Assembly (NCBI RefSeq): GCF_003063315.1
Contig: NZ_NERV01000003.1
Location: 496,001-560,000 of the forward strand
Length of the DNA: 64,000 nucleotides
Direction of reading: 5' to 3'
Source of the DNA: Limnohabitans sp. T6-5
GTDB taxonomy: Bacteria > Pseudomonadota > Gammaproteobacteria > Burkholderiales > Burkholderiaceae_C
Positions 47,121 to 55,603 of this stretch are shown here, one piece after another. Within the stretch, counting starts at the first letter, position 1; every line of letters starts with the position of its first letter. The notes beneath the pieces were generated by a model. That model was not told the DNA's origin and did not search any database. It saw only the letters and a program-made list of their open reading frames with translations. The translations under genes were made by a program, and so were the position numbers.

Positions 47121-47333
47121 TTAGTACAGCTTCTTGGGCAGTTGCATGCTGCGAACGCGCTTGTAATGGCGCTTGACGGCTGCAGCTTTTTTGCGCTTGC
47201 GCTCGGTCGTGGGCTTTTCGTAGAACTCGCGGGCACGCAGGTCTGTCAGCAGGCCGAGTTTTTCGATGGTGCGCTTGAAGCGACGCAGGGCAACGTCAAA
47301 CGGCTCGTTTTCTTTCACGCGGATGGTGGTCAT
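47121..47333 (-). CDS. rpsU: 30S ribosomal protein S21
   Basis: The 70-residue S21 starts at 47333 ([19 protein letters not shown]). It is Lys/Arg-rich, with [21 protein letters not shown] typical of the family (residues ~36-56). It contacts the anti-Shine-Dalgarno end of 16S rRNA and affects initiation. A TATAAT box lies ~130 bp upstream. Confidence 0.97.
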   Translation of the reverse strand: MTTIRVKENEPFDVALRRFKRTIEKLGLLTDLRAREFYEKPTTERKRKKAAAVKRHYKRVRSMQLPKKLY

Positions 47334-47588
47334 TGAATCAATTTTCCAAAATGTGTGCCGGTCGCTGAAGCAAGGAAGATCGTGCCTTGCCACCCGATAC
47401 CAGCGGTTCCCCGTCACGAACTAGTATTTGGCAGACGGGGGTTTGCCAGCAAAGCCTGCGATTATAGCCTCATATGAGTGGCCATCACGGACGGACGACA
47501 TGGCGTCATGTGCCTTTGTGACAGCTTGTGACCACTGTAGGGCGAGTGCCTCGGTTTTATCTGTGAAAATCAATAAAATGAAACATAA
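47334..47588. other. Divergent intergenic region rpsU / patatin
   Basis: On the minus strand TATAAT (47461-47466) is a consensus -10 for rpsU, with GTGATG 16 bp upstream as a weak -35. On the plus strand the ~70 bases before the patatin gene are AT-rich (TGAAAATCAATAAAATG) but no clear promoter is called. No gene or RNA was recognised. Confidence 0.6.
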
Positions 47589-49868
47589 ATGAATAAATTT
47601 AACCGAATGGGTGGGTGTGCAATGGGCTTTAAAGCATGGCTATTCACAGTGTGGGTGTGCTGCTCAGGCGTGGCCTGGGGGCAGGGGGCCGCATTGCCGA
47701 CCGCCAAGCCGCCGTCCGTGGTGGTGGTGCTGGCCGGGGGCGGGGCCAAAGGTTTTGCCCACCTGGCCGTATTGCGTCAATTGGAAAAAGACCATATTCC
47801 GATTGCTCGCATCGTTGGCACCAGCATGGGGGCTGTCATTGGCGGTTTGTACGCCACCGGCTTGTCAACAGACGACATCGAGCGCGTGATTGGCGGGCTG
47901 GATCCCGCCAAAGTGGCGCTTGACCAACTCAACCGTCTTGAACTGCCTTCACGCACCCGTGCGTACCAGCAGAAATACCCGGTGGAGCTGGAGTTTGGCA
48001 TCAAGAGCGGGGGGTTGAGCTTTGCCCGCGGGGTCAGTGATGGACAACGCTTTTTGGCTTTGCTGCAAGAGCTGACGGCGCATGTGCCGCCGCAAGTGAA
48101 TTTCAACAACCTGAAGATCCCATTTCGTGCTGTGGTAACGCGTTACCGCGATGGCGAGATGAAGGTGTTTGACCAAGGAGCCTTGCATTTGGCCATTCGT
48201 GCGAGCATGGCCGCCCCTGCCGTGTTTGCCCCGGTGGAAATCGATGGGGAGACTTATGTGGACGGCGGTCTGGTGGCCAACTTGCCTGTTGAAGTCGCTT
48301 TGCAGGAAGGTGCAGATGTGATCGTTGCGTCGTTTTTGGCAGGCGGCGTAGACGATGGCAAAACCGAGCAGGCCAACCATGCGCTGGTGGTGGCCAACCG
48401 GATGATCGACATCATGATTCGCCAGAATGAAAAGCGAAATTTGACCCTGTTGCGCCCACAGGACGTGCTGGTCAAACCGTCCTTGCAGGATGTGGGGTTT
48501 GCTGATTTCAACCGCGCAGCCGAGATCGTGCAGCGAGGCCAGGTCGCCGTTTCAGAGGTCGGCGTGCGGTGGGCCGATTTGAAAACGCATTTTGCGCAAT
48601 CAACGGCAAGGCCAGCGGGTAACCGCTTGTCGTTTCATCAGCGGGAAAAGCGCATTGTGGGCATTGAAGCCAAAGGCCAGAGCGATGTGTCGCAGGCCTA
48701 TATCCGCTCGGTGTTGTCGCCCCTGCTGGAACAGGAATTTTCTGCGGTCGAAACCGAGCGTTACATCGACGAGCTGTACACCAGCGGATTCTTTGATCTG
48801 GTCAGTTACAGCTTGCAGCAACAGCAAGGAGATCAGTACAAATTGATCGTTCAAGTGCGGGAAAAGCCCTACAGCCCGCACTTCATGAAAACCACCTTGG
48901 GTTTTTCCACGGAAGACAGCGGGGTAACGCAGTTTTCGACAGGTTTTGGCTATCGTCGCCCTTGGTTGACGCCCTCAGGGCTGGAGTTTTCTTTGGATGC
49001 CCGCTTGGGGACCCAGTCTGAATTGGCGGCACGCTTGTACCAACCCTTGTCCAGCCGCTGGAGTGTGGAAACCGGTGTGTCCTGGGACAGCAACCATTTG
49101 CCCATTTACCGCATGGCCATCGACCGTGACGATCTGAGTACCCAAAAGCTGGCGTATTTCAACCAGACGGTGCAGACCTGGGATGCCCAGCTGGTCTATG
49201 ACCTGGAGCGCAAGGCCAACATCAAAGTGGGTCTGACTTCAGGGCGCATTCGCCGAACCCTGGATACCTACAGCGAACTGCTGGCTTCTGCGGGCAACTC
49301 CAACAGTGACTTCAGCTACACCGGCTTGAAGACCCAATTGCAAATTGACCAGCTGGACTCGCTGAGTTTTCCGACCCGGGGCTATTACTTGAACGCCAGT
49401 GTGGAGCAGGGCGTCTCTGGTAACTCTTATGGCACGGGACGATTGAGTGCCAAAGTGGCCCACGGTGTTGGGCCACATATATTCAACTTGGGCCTGAATC
49501 TGGCGCAGGAAAGGCTGACGCAAGACTGCCAAAAATGCCAATCCCCCACTTTGCTGTTTTTGGGCGGCTTTCAGCTCATGGGGGCCTACCGCATGGGGCA
49601 ATTGGCGGGCAATCAGCTGGCCCATGTACAAGGCACTTACATGTACCGTTTGACGGAAGGCGGCTTGCTCAAGCAAAAAACCTATGTGGGCGCTGTTTTG
49701 GAAGCGGGTGATGCCTGGCTTCAGGGGGAGGCCATGCGAACACGCTACAGCGCGACGGCCTTCGTGGCTGTGGACAGCAAGATCGGCGACATCTATCTGG
49801 GGACAGCCAGGGGGTCTGGCAATGTCTATACCTTGTTTGTGCAGCTGGGCAGGCGCTTCAGCTTCTGA
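47589..49868 (+). CDS. Patatin-like phospholipase with POTRA and outer-membrane barrel (type Vd autotransporter)
   Basis: The protein has 759 residues from 47589; the ATG at 47622 (MGFKAWLFTVWVCC) would leave a more standard signal peptide. The patatin domain at ~40-330 has oxyanion loop GGGAKG, nucleophile GTSMGA and catalytic Asp in DGGLVANLP. A POTRA-like domain follows at ~355-440 (KRIVGIEAKGQSDVSQAYI; EKPYSP). A BamA-family 16-stranded barrel runs to the terminal FVQLGRRFSF ending in Phe. This is the architecture of PlpD/FplA, in which the lipase is exported and exposed or released. It overlaps the convergent flavoprotein gene by 11 bp. Confidence 0.92.
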   Translation: MNKFNRMGGCAMGFKAWLFTVWVCCSGVAWGQGAALPTAKPPSVVVVLAGGGAKGFAHLAVLRQLEKDHIPIARIVGTSMGAVIGGLYATGLSTDDIERVIGGLDPAKVALDQLNRLELPSRTRAYQQKYPVELEFGIKSGGLSFARGVSDGQRFLALLQELTAHVPPQVNFNNLKIPFRAVVTRYRDGEMKVFDQGALHLAIRASMAAPAVFAPVEIDGETYVDGGLVANLPVEVALQEGADVIVASFLAGGVDDGKTEQANHALVVANRMIDIMIRQNEKRNLTLLRPQDVLVKPSLQDVGFADFNRAAEIVQRGQVAVSEVGVRWADLKTHFAQSTARPAGNRLSFHQREKRIVGIEAKGQSDVSQAYIRSVLSPLLEQEFSAVETERYIDELYTSGFFDLVSYSLQQQQGDQYKLIVQVREKPYSPHFMKTTLGFSTEDSGVTQFSTGFGYRRPWLTPSGLEFSLDARLGTQSELAARLYQPLSSRWSVETGVSWDSNHLPIYRMAIDRDDLSTQKLAYFNQTVQTWDAQLVYDLERKANIKVGLTSGRIRRTLDTYSELLASAGNSNSDFSYTGLKTQLQIDQLDSLSFPTRGYYLNASVEQGVSGNSYGTGRLSAKVAHGVGPHIFNLGLNLAQERLTQDCQKCQSPTLLFLGGFQLMGAYRMGQLAGNQLAHVQGTYMYRLTEGGLLKQKTYVGAVLEAGDAWLQGEAMRTRYSATAFVAVDSKIGDIYLGTARGSGNVYTLFVQLGRRFSF

Positions 49869-51087
49869 CGGGTGTGCTTTGTGCTGACAGTGCCTGCCCA
49901 CAGGCGCTGGCGCTGGCCCAGGCCCATTGGAAGTTGTAGCCGCCCAACCAGCCGGTCACGTCCACCACCTCGCCAATGAAAAACAAGCCCGGCTGTTTGG
50001 ACTCCATCGTCTGTGAAGACAGATCCCGCGTGTCCACCCCGCCCAGCGTGACCTCGGCTTTTTTGTAGCCCTCGCTGCCCGTTGGCATGAGGCTCCAGTT
50101 CGACAGCGCCTCAGCCAGCTTGTTCAGCGCCTTGTCCGGCACCTCGGCGCAGGTGCGCTGCAAGGCCGCGTCCTGGCCCACCCAGGCTTCGGCCAGGCGG
50201 CTGGGCACCAGGGTGGCCAGCTCGTTGCCCAGCAGTTTTTTGGAACGCAGCTTCACTTCGGCCAGACGTTCGGGCAGCTGCACCTCGGGGGCCAGGTTCA
50301 GGCGAATGGGGGCGCCGTCTTTCCAGTAGCTTGAGATCTGCAGCACCGCCGGACCCGACAGGCCCCGGTGGGTGAACAGCAAGTCTTCGTCAAAGTGCAT
50401 GCGGGTTTTCTTTTCGCCCGTCTCGATGCTCACAGGCAGCGCCAGTCCAGCCAGTTGGGCATAGGGCGCCCAGGCCGCGCCGTCAAAGGTCAGGGGCACC
50501 AAGCCAGCCCGACGCTCCACCAGGCGCAGGCCAAACTGCGTGGCCACTTCGTAGCCCCAGCCCGTGGCGCCGATCTTGGGGATGGACAAGCCGCCTGTCG
50601 CCACCACCAGCGATCGTGTTTGCAGCGAGCCCTGTGGAGTGTCCAGTTCGTAGCCGCCATCGGCGATGTGCCGAATGGCTTGTACGCCGCAGCCGGTGCG
50701 CAGCGTCACGCCGCCCGCATCGCACTCGGCCAGCAACATGCGGATGATGTCCTCGGCCGAGTGGTCGCAAAACAGCTGGCCCTTGTGCTTTTCGTGGAAG
50801 GCGATGCCGTGCTTTTGCACCAGATCGATGAAGTCCTGCGGGGTGTAGCGCGACAGTGCCGAGCGGCAAAAGTGAGGGTTTTGGCTGATGAAGTGTTTTT
50901 GAGGGGCCGATGCGTCGAGCAGCCGGTTGGTGAAGTTGCAACGCCCGCCACCCGAGATGCGGATTTTTTCGGCCACCTTGTCACTGTGGTCCAGCACCAG
51001 TACCTTCAAGCCGCGCTGGCCTGCAATGCCCGCGCAAAACAAGCCGGCAGCCCCGGCACCCACGATCACAGCATCCCATTGGTTCAT
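49858..51087 (-). CDS. YhiN/HI0933-type NAD(P)/FAD-dependent oxidoreductase
   Basis: This 409-residue flavoprotein has the FAD motif VIVGAGAAGLFCAGIAG at the N-terminus, KIRISGGGRCNFTNR, VVATGGLSIPKIGATGWGY, and closing GEVVDVTGWLGGYNFQWAWASA. The reaction of this broadly conserved family is not established (BaiN-type enzymes belong to it). It is transcribed alone. The C-terminus overlaps the patatin gene end. Confidence 0.9.
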   Translation of the reverse strand: MNQWDAVIVGAGAAGLFCAGIAGQRGLKVLVLDHSDKVAEKIRISGGGRCNFTNRLLDASAPQKHFISQNPHFCRSALSRYTPQDFIDLVQKHGIAFHEKHKGQLFCDHSAEDIIRMLLAECDAGGVTLRTGCGVQAIRHIADGGYELDTPQGSLQTRSLVVATGGLSIPKIGATGWGYEVATQFGLRLVERRAGLVPLTFDGAAWAPYAQLAGLALPVSIETGEKKTRMHFDEDLLFTHRGLSGPAVLQISSYWKDGAPIRLNLAPEVQLPERLAEVKLRSKKLLGNELATLVPSRLAEAWVGQDAALQRTCAEVPDKALNKLAEALSNWSLMPTGSEGYKKAEVTLGGVDTRDLSSQTMESKQPGLFFIGEVVDVTGWLGGYNFQWAWASASACGQALSAQSTPVRS

Positions 51088-51119
51088 GCGGGGGAGTGTA
51101 GCTGGATTGGTGGACGCTC

Positions 51120-51143
51120 ATGCGCATGCAATGCGCATAAAAT
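51120..51143. promoter_or_regulatory. Putative ccdAB-2 operator/promoter
   Basis: Two copies of the palindromic octamer ATGCGCAT (51120-51127 and 51131-51138) are followed by AAAAT; TAAAAT (51138-51143) may be the -10, 23 bp before the ATG. TGCGCATAAAAT is identical to the sequence before ccdA module 1. Confidence 0.55.
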
Positions 51144-51165
51144 CTGCTTGAAAGGGACGTGCGCC

Positions 51166-51411
51166 ATGTCAAATTTCGAATCCACCGCCAAAAAACCTGT
51201 CAACCTCTCGCTCAGCGAAGCGCTGGTGCAAGAGGCCCGCGCTTATTGCGGCAACCTCTCGGCCAAGGTCGAGGAAATGCTGCAGGCGTATGTGGTCTCT
51301 GAGCGGCAGTCACGCCAGCAGCACCGCGAACAGGCGCAGCGGGCCGTGACCGACTGGAATGCCTTGCACGATGGCGTAGGTTCTTATGCCGACGGCCATT
51401 CCACGCTGTAA
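51166..51411 (+). CDS. ccdA: CcdA-family antitoxin, module 2
   Basis: The 81-residue protein has an N-terminal KKPVNLSLSEALVQEARAY that matches module 1 closely in the ribbon-helix-helix part. The middle and C-terminus (QRAVTDWNALHDGVGSYADG) differ, as expected if each antitoxin is specific for its own toxin. The ATG at 51166 is chosen because the operator-like sequence lies directly before it. The toxin starts 13 bp after the stop. Confidence 0.88.
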   Translation: MSNFESTAKKPVNLSLSEALVQEARAYCGNLSAKVEEMLQAYVVSERQSRQQHREQAQRAVTDWNALHDGVGSYADGHSTL

Positions 51412-51424
51412 CGTGCATTGAGCG

Positions 51425-51754
51425 ATGCCACAGTACGACGTTCACCTGAACCCCGGCCCCATGCGCGCCACCGTGCCCATGGTGGTGCTGGTGCAGTCTT
51501 CGTTGTTTGATGGTTACCGCCGCCGGGTCGTGGTGCCACTCGTGCTGCGTTCGGCCTTGCCAGCCGGGGCCAAGGTGGCGGGCACCCGCATGAACCCGGT
51601 GTTCAAAATCAAGGGGCAGACCCTGGTGCTGCACCCACTGGACATGGTGTCTGTCGCCAGCGACCAGCTCGGGCCGTGTGTGGGCAGTCTGGCCGATCAG
51701 GGGCAGGTGATCGCCGATGCGCTCGATGAGCTGCTCACGCGCAGCTGGGGCTGA
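51425..51754 (+). CDS. ccdB: CcdB-family toxin (gyrase poison), module 2
   Basis: This 109-residue CcdB has YDVHLNPGP, VVLVQSSLFDGYRRRVVVPLVL, LNPVF-equivalent MNPVFKIKGQTLVLHPLD, and C-terminal helix ALDELLTRSWG. It is intact and divergent from module 1, so the two are probably not cross-neutralising. It ends 2 bp before the stop of convergent cobA. Confidence 0.88.
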   Translation: MPQYDVHLNPGPMRATVPMVVLVQSSLFDGYRRRVVVPLVLRSALPAGAKVAGTRMNPVFKIKGQTLVLHPLDMVSVASDQLGPCVGSLADQGQVIADALDELLTRSWG

Positions 51755-51756
51755 TT

Positions 51757-52536
51757 TCAGGCCACTTTGTGTGAAGTGTTGGTCTGCGCAGCCCAGGCCC
51801 GCGCACCCTGCACCACATCACCCACCACGATGATGCTCGGGCTTTGCAGGCCCTCGCGCTGCACGGTGGACACCAGTTCGCCCAGCGTGGTCAGGGCCTG
51901 GCGCTGTGTGGGCAAGCTGGCCTGCTGCACCACGGCCACAGGGGTGTGGGCAGGCAGGCCTTGCAGCAAGCCTTGGCAGATGTGGTCCAGGCTGCTCACG
52001 CCCATGTAGATCACCAGCGTCAACTTGGCCTGGCGGGCCGTGGCCGCGAGCTGCGCCCAATCGGTTCCGCTGTCGCCGGGTTTGGCGTGGCCTGTCACAA
52101 ACACCACGCCGTGCGCGTGCTCGCGGTGGGTGAGCGGTGCGCCCAGGCTGCTCATGCCCGCCAGACCCGAGGTGATGCCGTTGACCACCTCGACGTCGAT
52201 GCCCGCTTGGCGAAGGTGCTCAACCTCTTCGCCGCCTCGGCCAAAAATGAACGGGTCGCCTCCCTTGAGGCGCACCACATGCTCGCCTTCTTGAACAGCG
52301 GTGATCATCAGTTTGTCGATAAAAGCCTGTGGTGTGCTCTTGCAGCCGCCGCGTTTGCCCACCTGCACGATGCGGGCGCTGGGGGATGCGTGTTCGAGCA
52401 CTGCGTCGTTGACCAGATCGTCCACCAGCAGCACGGTGGCGCTGGCAATGGCTTTCACGGCTTTGAGGGTCAGCAGTTCGGGGTCGCCGGGGCCCGCACC
52501 GACCAGGGTGCAGCGGCCTGGGGTGGTTGCGTTCAT
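51757..52536 (-). CDS. cobA: Uroporphyrinogen-III C-methyltransferase (SUMT)
   Basis: The 259-residue enzyme methylates uroporphyrinogen III at C-2 and C-7 to precorrin-2, the entry to siroheme and cobalamin. Motifs seen are LVGAGPGDPELLTLKA, VRLKGGDPFIFGRGGEE, GITSGLAG and PLTHRE. It is the single-domain form, without the CysG dehydrogenase part. Its start overlaps the ybiB stop (ATGA). Siroheme for nitrite or sulfite reductase is the likely use, by analogy with such pairs in related genomes. Confidence 0.95.
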   Translation of the reverse strand: MNATTPGRCTLVGAGPGDPELLTLKAVKAIASATVLLVDDLVNDAVLEHASPSARIVQVGKRGGCKSTPQAFIDKLMITAVQEGEHVVRLKGGDPFIFGRGGEEVEHLRQAGIDVEVVNGITSGLAGMSSLGAPLTHREHAHGVVFVTGHAKPGDSGTDWAQLAATARQAKLTLVIYMGVSSLDHICQGLLQGLPAHTPVAVVQQASLPTQRQALTTLGELVSTVQREGLQSPSIIVVGDVVQGARAWAAQTNTSHKVA

Positions 52537-53432
52537 GCTTTCACCTCATGCAGGATGTGTTGGACTTGCAGTGCTATCGACTCGGGCACCGGCAGCAGGC
52601 CTTGCAAAACATGTTCGGTGTAAATGGCCGTGGCAGCAGCGTCGGTCGTGGGCAGTTCGGGCACTTGCACCAATGAGCCTTCTTTCTGGTCTTGCACGCG
52701 CCGTGTCTGGCCGTCTTTGAAAACGTCCATCGCCGGGGTGCGGCGGGCATCGGCCACGGGCTCGCCCTCGGTGCCGCGCAACAGCAGGGCGTGCTGGCCC
52801 GTCAGGGCAAAGGTGGCCGACATCGACTGTAAATATTCAGGGTGGGTGTAGCTGCCCACCACCAAGGCAGGGCCGTCGCAAGGCTTCATCAGTTTGACCA
52901 GGCTGTGCCCCGGGTTGCGCAGGCCCACCACCCGGCGCACCGCCAGCAGGCGTTCCAGCCCGGCGTTCAGCTCGCCCGTGGGCAGAAAAACCACTTCACC
53001 GGCTTTCACTTGCGGTGAGTGGCCAGAAGCAACAATGCCCAACTCGGTCAGCACCGCCTGGCTGCTCACGCGTTTGTCTTCGGTGGCTGTGCCGTGCACC
53101 ACCACGGCCACGCCTTCGCGGGCCATCAGCAGCGCCAAAAGCGGGGTGAGTACCGGCAGCTTGCGCGCGCCGTTGTAGCTGGGCAACACCACAGTGGGCG
53201 CTTGGCCCGAACTGACCTTGTTCAACCGGGCATGGGTGGCGTCCAGAAACCCGGCCATCTCTTCGGGCGTTTCACCCTTGATGCGCATGGCGATGCAAAA
53301 AGCGCCCAACTCCAGGTCGCTCACCTGTTGGTCGAGTATCTGGCCCATCAGGTCGGTGGCTTGCGTGCGACTGAGCGCACGCGCGCCGTCTTTGCCGCGG
53401 CCGATCTCTTTGATGTAGTGGCTGATTCCCAT
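52533..53432 (-). CDS. ybiB: YbiB-family protein (TrpD2-like, glycosyltransferase-fold)
   Basis: The protein has 299 residues from MGISHYIKEIGRG at 53432. It has an anthranilate phosphoribosyltransferase-like fold: N-terminal helices (ALSRTQATDLMGQILD), PTVVLPSYNGARKLPVLTPL, VVVHGTATEDKRVSS and LRNPGHSLVKLMKP. E. coli YbiB binds nucleic acid and lacks TrpD activity. It is coupled to cobA by a 4-bp overlap. Confidence 0.88.
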   Translation of the reverse strand: MGISHYIKEIGRGKDGARALSRTQATDLMGQILDQQVSDLELGAFCIAMRIKGETPEEMAGFLDATHARLNKVSSGQAPTVVLPSYNGARKLPVLTPLLALLMAREGVAVVVHGTATEDKRVSSQAVLTELGIVASGHSPQVKAGEVVFLPTGELNAGLERLLAVRRVVGLRNPGHSLVKLMKPCDGPALVVGSYTHPEYLQSMSATFALTGQHALLLRGTEGEPVADARRTPAMDVFKDGQTRRVQDQKEGSLVQVPELPTTDAAATAIYTEHVLQGLLPVPESIALQVQHILHEVKA

Positions 53433-53484
53433 GCCCGCGATTGTGCTGGAAGCCAGATAACCGCTGGTTATATGGGTATGGCGT

Positions 53485-54174
53485 TCAGGCCGGGGCCATG
53501 CCATGCTGGCGCTTGAGCGCGTCGCAGGCAGGCGACTGCCAGAAGGCCAGCAGGTCGCGCATGGCCTCAGGCTGTGCGCAAGACGCCGCCACCGAACCCG
53601 AGAAGGTGGTGATGATCTCCACCGCCTGGGGCAGTCCACCCACGATGGTGATGCCTTGCACGCCCAGCATTTCGCTCAGCTGCTGAAAGCCCAGCGCCAC
53701 TTCGCCTTGGGCCACCAGCGAGCCCACAGGCACGCCGGGTTTGGCTTGCACGATGCGTTGGGCGATTTCACTCGCGATGCCCCAGGCCTCGAACTGTTTG
53801 GCCAGTTGCACGCCGCTCGGGCCTGTCGAATAGCCCAGCGTGGGCGCGGCCAGGATGGCGGCCTTGAGCGCGGCTTCGGTCGAGATGTCGGGCACGGGCT
53901 GGCCCGCAGGCACGGCCACCGCCACGCCCGAGCGCACCAAGTCGGCGCGGCTGCCTGTCAGCACATGGCCGCTGGCTACAAGTTTGTCGATCGCGTCGCT
54001 GGCCAGCACCACGCCGTCAAAGGCTTCGCCCGCTTGCACGCGCTTGGCGGCATCGACGCCGCCGACCGACTCGACCAGCACCTGAACGTCGGGAGCCTGC
54101 GCTTTGTAAAGCGCCACCAGATCGGCCAGCAGGGGTTTGGTGGCCATGGAAGAAATCAGTCGGAGTGTGGTCAT
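53485..54174 (-). CDS. Leaderless ModA-like substrate-binding protein
   Basis: The protein has 229 residues from MTTLRLISSMATKPLLADL at 54174. The fold resembles periplasmic molybdate/anion-binding proteins: LRLISSMATK..L, FDGVVLASDAIDKLVASG, GYSTGPSGVQLAKQFEAWG, GVPVGSLVAQGEVALGFQQLSEM. The chosen start leaves no signal peptide, and the codons upstream do not form one either, so it is probably cytosolic. It lies 52 bp upstream of ybiB on the same strand. It may sense an anion or small acid rather than transport it. Confidence 0.78.
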   Translation of the reverse strand: MTTLRLISSMATKPLLADLVALYKAQAPDVQVLVESVGGVDAAKRVQAGEAFDGVVLASDAIDKLVASGHVLTGSRADLVRSGVAVAVPAGQPVPDISTEAALKAAILAAPTLGYSTGPSGVQLAKQFEAWGIASEIAQRIVQAKPGVPVGSLVAQGEVALGFQQLSEMLGVQGITIVGGLPQAVEIITTFSGSVAASCAQPEAMRDLLAFWQSPACDALKRQHGMAPA

Positions 54175-54197
54175 GTTTGGCTTTGAATGGATGACTG

Positions 54198-54284
54198 GTG
54201 CAGGAGCGACGCCCCCGTCGCGATGGGGTCGCTTCGTGTGGCAGGTGGTACGGCGACCATCGCAACGAGGGTGTCGCTCCCACA
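54198..54284. repeat. REP doublet of a second family
   Basis: GGAGCGACGCCCCCGTCGCG ATGG on the left and, inverted, GTGGGAGCGACACCC TCGTTGCGATGG on the right face each other around a ~30-bp centre. Each arm forms a GCGAC-type hairpin. The sequence is unrelated to the GTCGG family elsewhere in the window. It occupies the divergent gap before tsaD. Confidence 0.75.
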
Positions 54285-54339
54285 AAGGATTATGGCCAAG
54301 GGCAGGGCCTGCGCTCATGCCCCGCTTAAACTACCTGTC

Positions 54340-55389
54340 ATGCGAATCTTGGGTATCGAATCTTCTTGCGACGAGACAGGTGTGGCTTTGGTCGAGACCA
54401 CGGGCGAGGCTTTGCCGCGCTTGTTGTCGCACGCGCTTTACAGCCAGATCGAGATGCACCAGGCCTATGGTGGCGTGGTGCCCGAGCTGGCCAGCCGCGA
54501 CCACATCCGCCGTGTGCTGCCGCTCACGCGCCAGGTCATGGCCGAGGCGAGGGCGACTTTGGCCGATGTGGATGTGGTGGCCTACACCCGTGGACCTGGT
54601 CTGGCTGGGGCGCTGCTGGTGGGCTCGGGCGTGGCTTGCGCGCTGGCTGCAGCTCTTGGCAAGCCGGTGCTGGGCGTGCACCACCTCGAAGGCCATTTGC
54701 TCTCGCCATTTTTGAGCGCCGATCCGCCCGAGTTTCCCTTCATTGCTTTGCTGGTGTCTGGCGGACACACCCAGCTGATGCGGGTGGACGGCGTGGGCCG
54801 CTACGAGCTTTTGGGTGAAACCATTGACGACGCGGCAGGCGAAGCCTTTGACAAGTCGGCCAAGCTCATGGGCCTGCCTTACCCGGGTGGCCCGGGTTTG
54901 TCGCGTCTGGCCGAGCAGGGCAACCCGGCCGCTTACAAGCTGCCGCGCCCGCTGCTGCACAGCGGGGACTTTGATTTTTCTTTCGCGGGCCTCAAGACGG
55001 CTGTGCTCACGCAAAGCCAGAAGATTGGTCCCGCCGCTCACACCGAAGGCGCCCCCGAGCGTGCCGATTTGGCCGCATCTACCCAGGCGGCGATTGTGGA
55101 AGTGCTGGTCAAAAAATCCATGAACGCGCTCAAGGCCAGCGGCATGAAGCGTTTGGTGGTGGCTGGTGGCGTAGGGGCCAACCGCGAACTGCGTGCGCAG
55201 CTCAATGCCGCCTGCGCCAAAGCTGGGGTGCGCGTGCATTACCCCGAGTTGCATCTGTGCACCGACAACGGAGCCATGATCGCCATGGCGGCGGCTATGC
55301 GCCTGCAAGCGGGTGCCCAGCAAGCTGAAGCTCGCTACAGCTTCGACGTGAAACCGCGCTGGCCCTTGCACGAACTGCTCGCTCCGTGA
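54340..55389 (+). CDS. tsaD: tRNA N6-adenosine threonylcarbamoyltransferase TsaD
   Basis: The protein has 349 residues from [17 protein letters not shown] at 54340; a longer open frame upstream would cross the REP doublet and is rejected. It is an ASKHA-fold enzyme with metal-binding HHLEGH near residue 110, LVSGGHTQL, and the C-terminal [10 protein letters not shown]. With TsaB/E it attaches threonylcarbamoyl to A37 of ANN-decoding tRNAs. It is transcribed alone. Confidence 0.96.
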   Translation: MRILGIESSCDETGVALVETTGEALPRLLSHALYSQIEMHQAYGGVVPELASRDHIRRVLPLTRQVMAEARATLADVDVVAYTRGPGLAGALLVGSGVACALAAALGKPVLGVHHLEGHLLSPFLSADPPEFPFIALLVSGGHTQLMRVDGVGRYELLGETIDDAAGEAFDKSAKLMGLPYPGGPGLSRLAEQGNPAAYKLPRPLLHSGDFDFSFAGLKTAVLTQSQKIGPAAHTEGAPERADLAASTQAAIVEVLVKKSMNALKASGMKRLVVAGGVGANRELRAQLNAACAKAGVRVHYPELHLCTDNGAMIAMAAAMRLQAGAQQAEARYSFDVKPRWPLHELLAP

Positions 55390-55395
55390 GCTCAA

Positions 55396-55464
55396 GTCGG
55401 GGTCTTCGACCACCGACCTAAAGAGGCAGGGCGTTTTGGCAGGTCGGTACTCGAAGAGTCCGAC
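55396..55464. repeat. REPIN copy 6
   Basis: The left inverted REP (GTCGGGGTCTTCGACCACCG...) and right REP (GCAGGTCGGTACTCGAAG...GTCCGAC, ending 55464) enclose a spacer of about 17 bases. It starts 6 bp after the tsaD stop. Confidence 0.85.
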
Positions 55465-55517
55465 AGTCAGCAAATGACCAGAGCCTCTTGCTCAAGGTTT
55501 GTGGATAAAAGCCGCTT

Positions 55518-55588
55518 GTCGGGGTTTTTGACCACCGACCTACAGGACACCACGGTGTTTTGGTAGGTCGGTACTCGAAGAGTCCGAC
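55518..55588. repeat. REPIN copy 7
   Basis: GTCGGGGTTTTTGACCACCG... on the left and GTAGGTCGGTACTCGAAG...GTCCGAC on the right (ending 55588). It has the same orientation as copy 6, 122 bp away, mirroring the paired copies at 7.6-7.8 kb, and likewise sits between convergent genes. Confidence 0.85.
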
Positions 55589-55603
55589 TTCTTCCGAAGT
55601 CCT

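Noticed and set aside
54187..54339. Longer TsaD starting upstream
   Set aside because: The extension runs through a REP doublet; the family starts with [13 protein letters not shown].
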